64,000 nucleotides of DNA, taken from Deltaproteobacteria bacterium. Its GTDB lineage: Bacteria; Myxococcota_C; UBA6777. The position numbers and the translations under genes were made by a program. This document shows positions 61,819-64,000 of this stretch, one piece after another. Every line of letters begins with the position of its first letter. The first letter of the stretch is position 1. Below the pieces are notes generated by a model. That model had not been told where the DNA came from. It ran no database searches and saw only the letters and a list, made by a program, of their open reading frames with translations. The stretch covers positions 62,001 to 126,000 of the forward strand of contig PCBK01000189.1 of assembly GCA_002731275.1 (NCBI GenBank), given 5' to 3'.

Positions 61819-61857
61819 AAAAAAAACCCTGCTTCTTGTGAAGGAAAGCAGGGTTTT
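61819..61857. terminator. Bidirectional hairpin terminator downstream of the tRNA gene
   Basis: A long, nearly AT/GC-segmented stem, AAAACCCTGCTT pairing with AAGCAGGGTTTT around a loop of about ten bases, is flanked by A9 on the left and T6 on the right. Read on the minus strand it ends in a nine-T run and would terminate the tRNA transcript, just before the HEAT gene start. Confidence 0.85.
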
Positions 61858-61872
61858 TTATATTGGTGAATG

Positions 61873-61946
61873 TGGCGATACAGGGACTTGAACCCCGAAC
61901 ACTACGGATATGAGCCGTATGCTCTAACCAGTTGAGCTATATCGCC
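61873..61946 (-). tRNA. tRNA with CAU anticodon (Met elongator or lysidine-modified Ile2)
   Basis: 74-base cloverleaf on the minus strand: acceptor stem GGCGATA/TATCGCC, D arm GCTC...GAGC, anticodon arm TACGG-CTCATAT-CCGTA with anticodon CAT, five-base variable loop, T arm CGGGG-TTCAAGT-CCCTG and discriminator A. The CCA end is not encoded. The first base pair is G-C, so it is not an initiator tRNA of the usual unpaired kind. Distinguishing Met from Ile2 needs TilS identity rules. Confidence 0.93.
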
Positions 61947-61967
61947 CTGTCTTGAAAGACAGCTCTT

Positions 61968-61996
61968 TATCTACATGACACCTTCGATCTTGTCAA
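61968..61996 (-). promoter_or_regulatory. Promoter of the CAU tRNA gene
   Basis: A perfect TTGACA -35 (61991-61996, minus strand), 17-base spacer and TAGATA (61968-61973) as a weak -10. Followed by a short inverted repeat, CTGTCT/AGACAG (61947-61962), immediately before the tRNA 5' end, which may shape the leader for RNase P. Confidence 0.5.
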
Positions 61997-62062
61997 GAAG
62001 AAATTGCCAACCATCGAAAACCAATACAAAAAAACCTAAAACTCAGACACAAGGAGTAGCGA

Positions 62063-62863
62063 TTGTCCTGGAAAACTCGCCTCAACCACCGTTGGCAACC
62101 CAGACATCATCGTGATCTGTTCACATGGCACAGCCGACACTTTTACCCATTTACACACCATATGGATGAACGCGCCCTCACCTATCTCGAACATTGCTTC
62201 CTCCTCGCCACGACTGAAAAGGATGTCCCTTCGGCATTTTGGAACCTTTCGCCTTATCACTACAGTCATCACATCGAAGGTGATGAGGTCTACTCAGGAC
62301 ATATTGCGTACGGCTCCTTTGCCCAACCGCAAGCGCTCTTACAGGCAGCACAACCGCTCTTTCAACACCACGACCCCGACCAACAGCGCATGACGTTGTT
62401 GCGGCGCTATCAGGAGACATACAACACAGCACAAACGCCCGTTTTTTGTGGGCTCGGATGGGATCTGCACAACGCGATCTTTTCGATGTACTTTTGGCAT
62501 CGCTCACAAACAGCAGAGTCACAAGACACCTCTTTTTTGCGGTGGCTACAGATATCTTCGAGGCAGGGAGAGGACTTTACACTTACGCTCCACGATCCAC
62601 AGGCGCGACTTGACCAAGAATCAAAGCGCAAGCGACTAGACAAGAGACAGATCTTCGAAGTCCCCAAGCACACCAAACCACTCGCTTCGAGACTCCAACA
62701 GGGTCTTCATGCCCCCTACATCGATGAATCCCTCACAGCCTGGAGAAAACGTCTCCCCCACCACGCCCAGCGCATCCTGACACTGTACGAAAAGAAGAAA
62801 CAACCTCTGCGTACACTTGAGCTTCACACCATCGACGACTTTGTCTTGCACTACCCATCTTGA
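62063..62863 (+). CDS. Cytoplasmic protein of unknown function, His- and Trp-rich
   Basis: 266 residues from a TTG with a strong AAGGAG six bases upstream. The sequence is unusually rich in His, Trp, Tyr and Phe (RWQPRHHRDLFTWHSRHFYPFTHHMDE, AFWNLSPYHYSHHIEGDEVYSGH). There are no membrane helices or signal. A Lys/Arg-rich C-terminal helix region follows. No family recognised. The His clusters could bind metal, but this is unsupported. It stands alone between the tRNA and the copper-oxygenase-like gene. Confidence 0.65.
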   Translation: MSWKTRLNHRWQPRHHRDLFTWHSRHFYPFTHHMDERALTYLEHCFLLATTEKDVPSAFWNLSPYHYSHHIEGDEVYSGHIAYGSFAQPQALLQAAQPLFQHHDPDQQRMTLLRRYQETYNTAQTPVFCGLGWDLHNAIFSMYFWHRSQTAESQDTSFLRWLQISSRQGEDFTLTLHDPQARLDQESKRKRLDKRQIFEVPKHTKPLASRLQQGLHAPYIDESLTAWRKRLPHHAQRILTLYEKKKQPLRTLELHTIDDFVLHYPS

Positions 62864-62871
62864 GAGACTTT

Positions 62872-62890
62872 TCCCTTGCCAGAAAAGGGA
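62872..62890 (+). terminator. Weak terminator-like hairpin
   Basis: TCCCTT (62872-62877) and AAGGGA (62885-62890) with a 7-base loop, followed by TTTCTCTC, just after the preceding stop. Six-pair stem and an interrupted T-run, so only a weak candidate. Confidence 0.3.
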
Positions 62891-62941
62891 TTTCTCTCTA
62901 TTCTGAGAATGGAATTCACATTACTGAGCAAAGGGAAGAAG

Positions 62942-64000
62942 ATGAGACGATTGTTGATATGGTTTGCGTTATGTTTGACCCTCTCCTGGTGGGGAGGTTG
63001 TAGCAACAAGACGACGCTTTCTAAAGAGAAAACGCAAACAGATGCAGGACTCCCAGATGGTAGCAGTCCTGAGCAGGTGTCCCAAGAGAAGACACAGCCG
63101 GAACCAGAGCTTCCCAAGGAGCTCACTTACTGGAAAGACATCAAGGCGATCATCGATCACAACTGCCTCAATTGTCATATCAAAGATGGGATCGCCCCCT
63201 TCCCACTTGAATCCTATAAGTTTGTCAAGACTTACAAAGACGCGATCAAATCCTCCGTCAAAGAGCGCAGAATGCCACCGTGGTCCGGCGCACAAAACTG
63301 CAACGAGTACAAAAATGACATCTCCATGTCCGAAGAAGACATCGAGAAGATCGCCAAATGGGTCGATAACGGCGCCCCCGAAGGCAACCCAGCCCACTAC
63401 AAAGACTCTCCACCACCACCAGAGCTCAAGATGTCCCGCGTCGATCTCACGCTCAAAATGAAGAAGGCCTTCGAGCCCAAACGCATCCCCGACGAATACA
63501 GATGCTTTGTCGTTGACTGGACCCCCAAAGAGGTCAAATACATCTCAGGCTTCGAGGTCCACCCAGGTAACCAATCGATCGTCCACCACGTCATCGCCTA
63601 CCTCGCGCCACCAAGTGAAGCCGAAAAGTACGCCAAGAAAGATCCTGAAGGGAATGGCTATCGCTGTTATGGAACAGCCGGAGGAAAGGCTTCTTACAAC
63701 TGGCTCGGCGTTTGGGCCCCAGGGATGCCCGGCGCGGATTATCCAAAAAACACAGGGATCAAAGTCGAACCTGGCTCCAAAATCATCATCCAGGTCCACT
63801 ACAATGTCCCACCAAGTAAAAAAGGGGCGACCGATCAAACCAGCGTCGCCTTCAAGCTCGAAGACAAAGTCGACGCTGTCTCGATCCTCCTGCCCTACGC
63901 CAATTACTTCGCGTGGTTCCGCAAAGATGGTATGAAGATCCCCGCAGGGGAAGACAACGTCACACATGACTACAACGCTGATGTTGTCGGGCTGATTAGT
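62942..64000 (+). CDS. Copper monooxygenase-like lipoprotein with haem c motif, 3' end cut by window edge
   Basis: 353 codons to the edge from the ATG at 62942 (GGGAAG upstream). An N-terminal signal ends in WWGGC (Cys20), likely lipidated. An acidic, Gln/Pro-rich spacer leads to a small cytochrome-like region with CLNCH (CxxCH haem-attachment motif) and the phrase MPPWSGA, usual in such planctomycete and deltaproteobacterial proteins. Then comes a domain resembling type II ascorbate-dependent copper monooxygenases (PHM/DBH fold), with IVHHVIAYLAPP (paired copper His) and IIIQVHYN. The missing C-terminal half should hold the second copper site. Probably a periplasmic or surface oxidoreductase. 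Confidence 0.82.
   Translation, partial: MRRLLIWFALCLTLSWWGGCSNKTTLSKEKTQTDAGLPDGSSPEQVSQEKTQPEPELPKELTYWKDIKAIIDHNCLNCHIKDGIAPFPLESYKFVKTYKDAIKSSVKERRMPPWSGAQNCNEYKNDISMSEEDIEKIAKWVDNGAPEGNPAHYKDSPPPPELKMSRVDLTLKMKKAFEPKRIPDEYRCFVVDWTPKEVKYISGFEVHPGNQSIVHHVIAYLAPPSEAEKYAKKDPEGNGYRCYGTAGGKASYNWLGVWAPGMPGADYPKNTGIKVEPGSKIIIQVHYNVPPSKKGATDQTSVAFKLEDKVDAVSILLPYANYFAWFRKDGMKIPAGEDNVTHDYNADVVGLIS

Noticed and set aside
1..64000. Mobile elements, prophage genes, integrases, rRNA genes or CRISPR arrays
   Set aside because: None was recognised on either strand; only one tRNA gene was found and no attachment-site-like direct repeat accompanies it.

Overview
The window reads as a chromosomal segment of a Gram-negative, predatory- or social-type deltaproteobacterial lineage, most likely Myxococcota or a close relative such as Bradymonadales. 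This is inference, resting on many lipoproteins, MopE-type CDGxDNDCDG motifs, a TPR-AIM24 fusion, a eukaryotic-type Ser/Thr kinase, a PilS/PilR-governed type IV pilus locus, and roughly even GC content. I see no insertion sequence, prophage, integrase or CRISPR array. Genes are dense on both strands, and TTG or GTG starts are common.

Left part (1-20.7 kb). An acyl-CoA dehydrogenase runs off the left edge. It is followed by a TPR-AIM24 protein, pgsA, a SixA-like phosphatase, a ComEC-like metallo-beta-lactamase lipoprotein, a TPR/tandem cyclic-nucleotide-binding protein and small secreted proteins. The minus-strand housekeeping operon rpsB-tsf-pyrH-frr-cdsA-rseP-tsaB-Nudix-ammA (17.9 to 10.1 kb) links translation, UMP synthesis, phospholipid synthesis, envelope proteolysis and tRNA modification. 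Upstream of it lies an 866-residue YCF48-propeller/MopE-motif/LamG lipoprotein.

Pilus part (21-32.7 kb). After a secreted PEGA-like protein, maf, yggS and a membrane metallopeptidase come pilA, a conserved unknown gene, a second pilin, and minus-strand pilC-pilS-pilR. Upstream of pilA lie two perfect and one degenerate TGACA-N5-TGTCA palindromes, about 130-190 bp before a sigma-54 -24/-12 element. This is the layout expected for PilR enhancer sites. pilB and pilT are not here.

Accessory part (32.7-64 kb). This holds a cysteine-rich modular lipoprotein, an FAD-oxidoreductase fused to a NapH/NosR-like polyferredoxin, a response regulator with a degenerate GGDEF domain, a sulfide:quinone-reductase-like flavoprotein with a single cysteine, recD2 and a divergent FtsW. 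The most unusual block is 46.4-54.8 kb. A Ser/Thr kinase and a legumain-like peptidase/PDZ/thioredoxin membrane protein are divergent from a GTPase plus a large membrane pseudo-GTPase, and another TGACA-N5-TGTCA palindrome lies between them. To the right are a rhodanese, a lipid acyltransferase, a leucine-rich-repeat protein, a HEAT protein coupled to a type II thioesterase, one CAU tRNA, and a copper-monooxygenase-like lipoprotein with a haem c motif that runs off the right edge.
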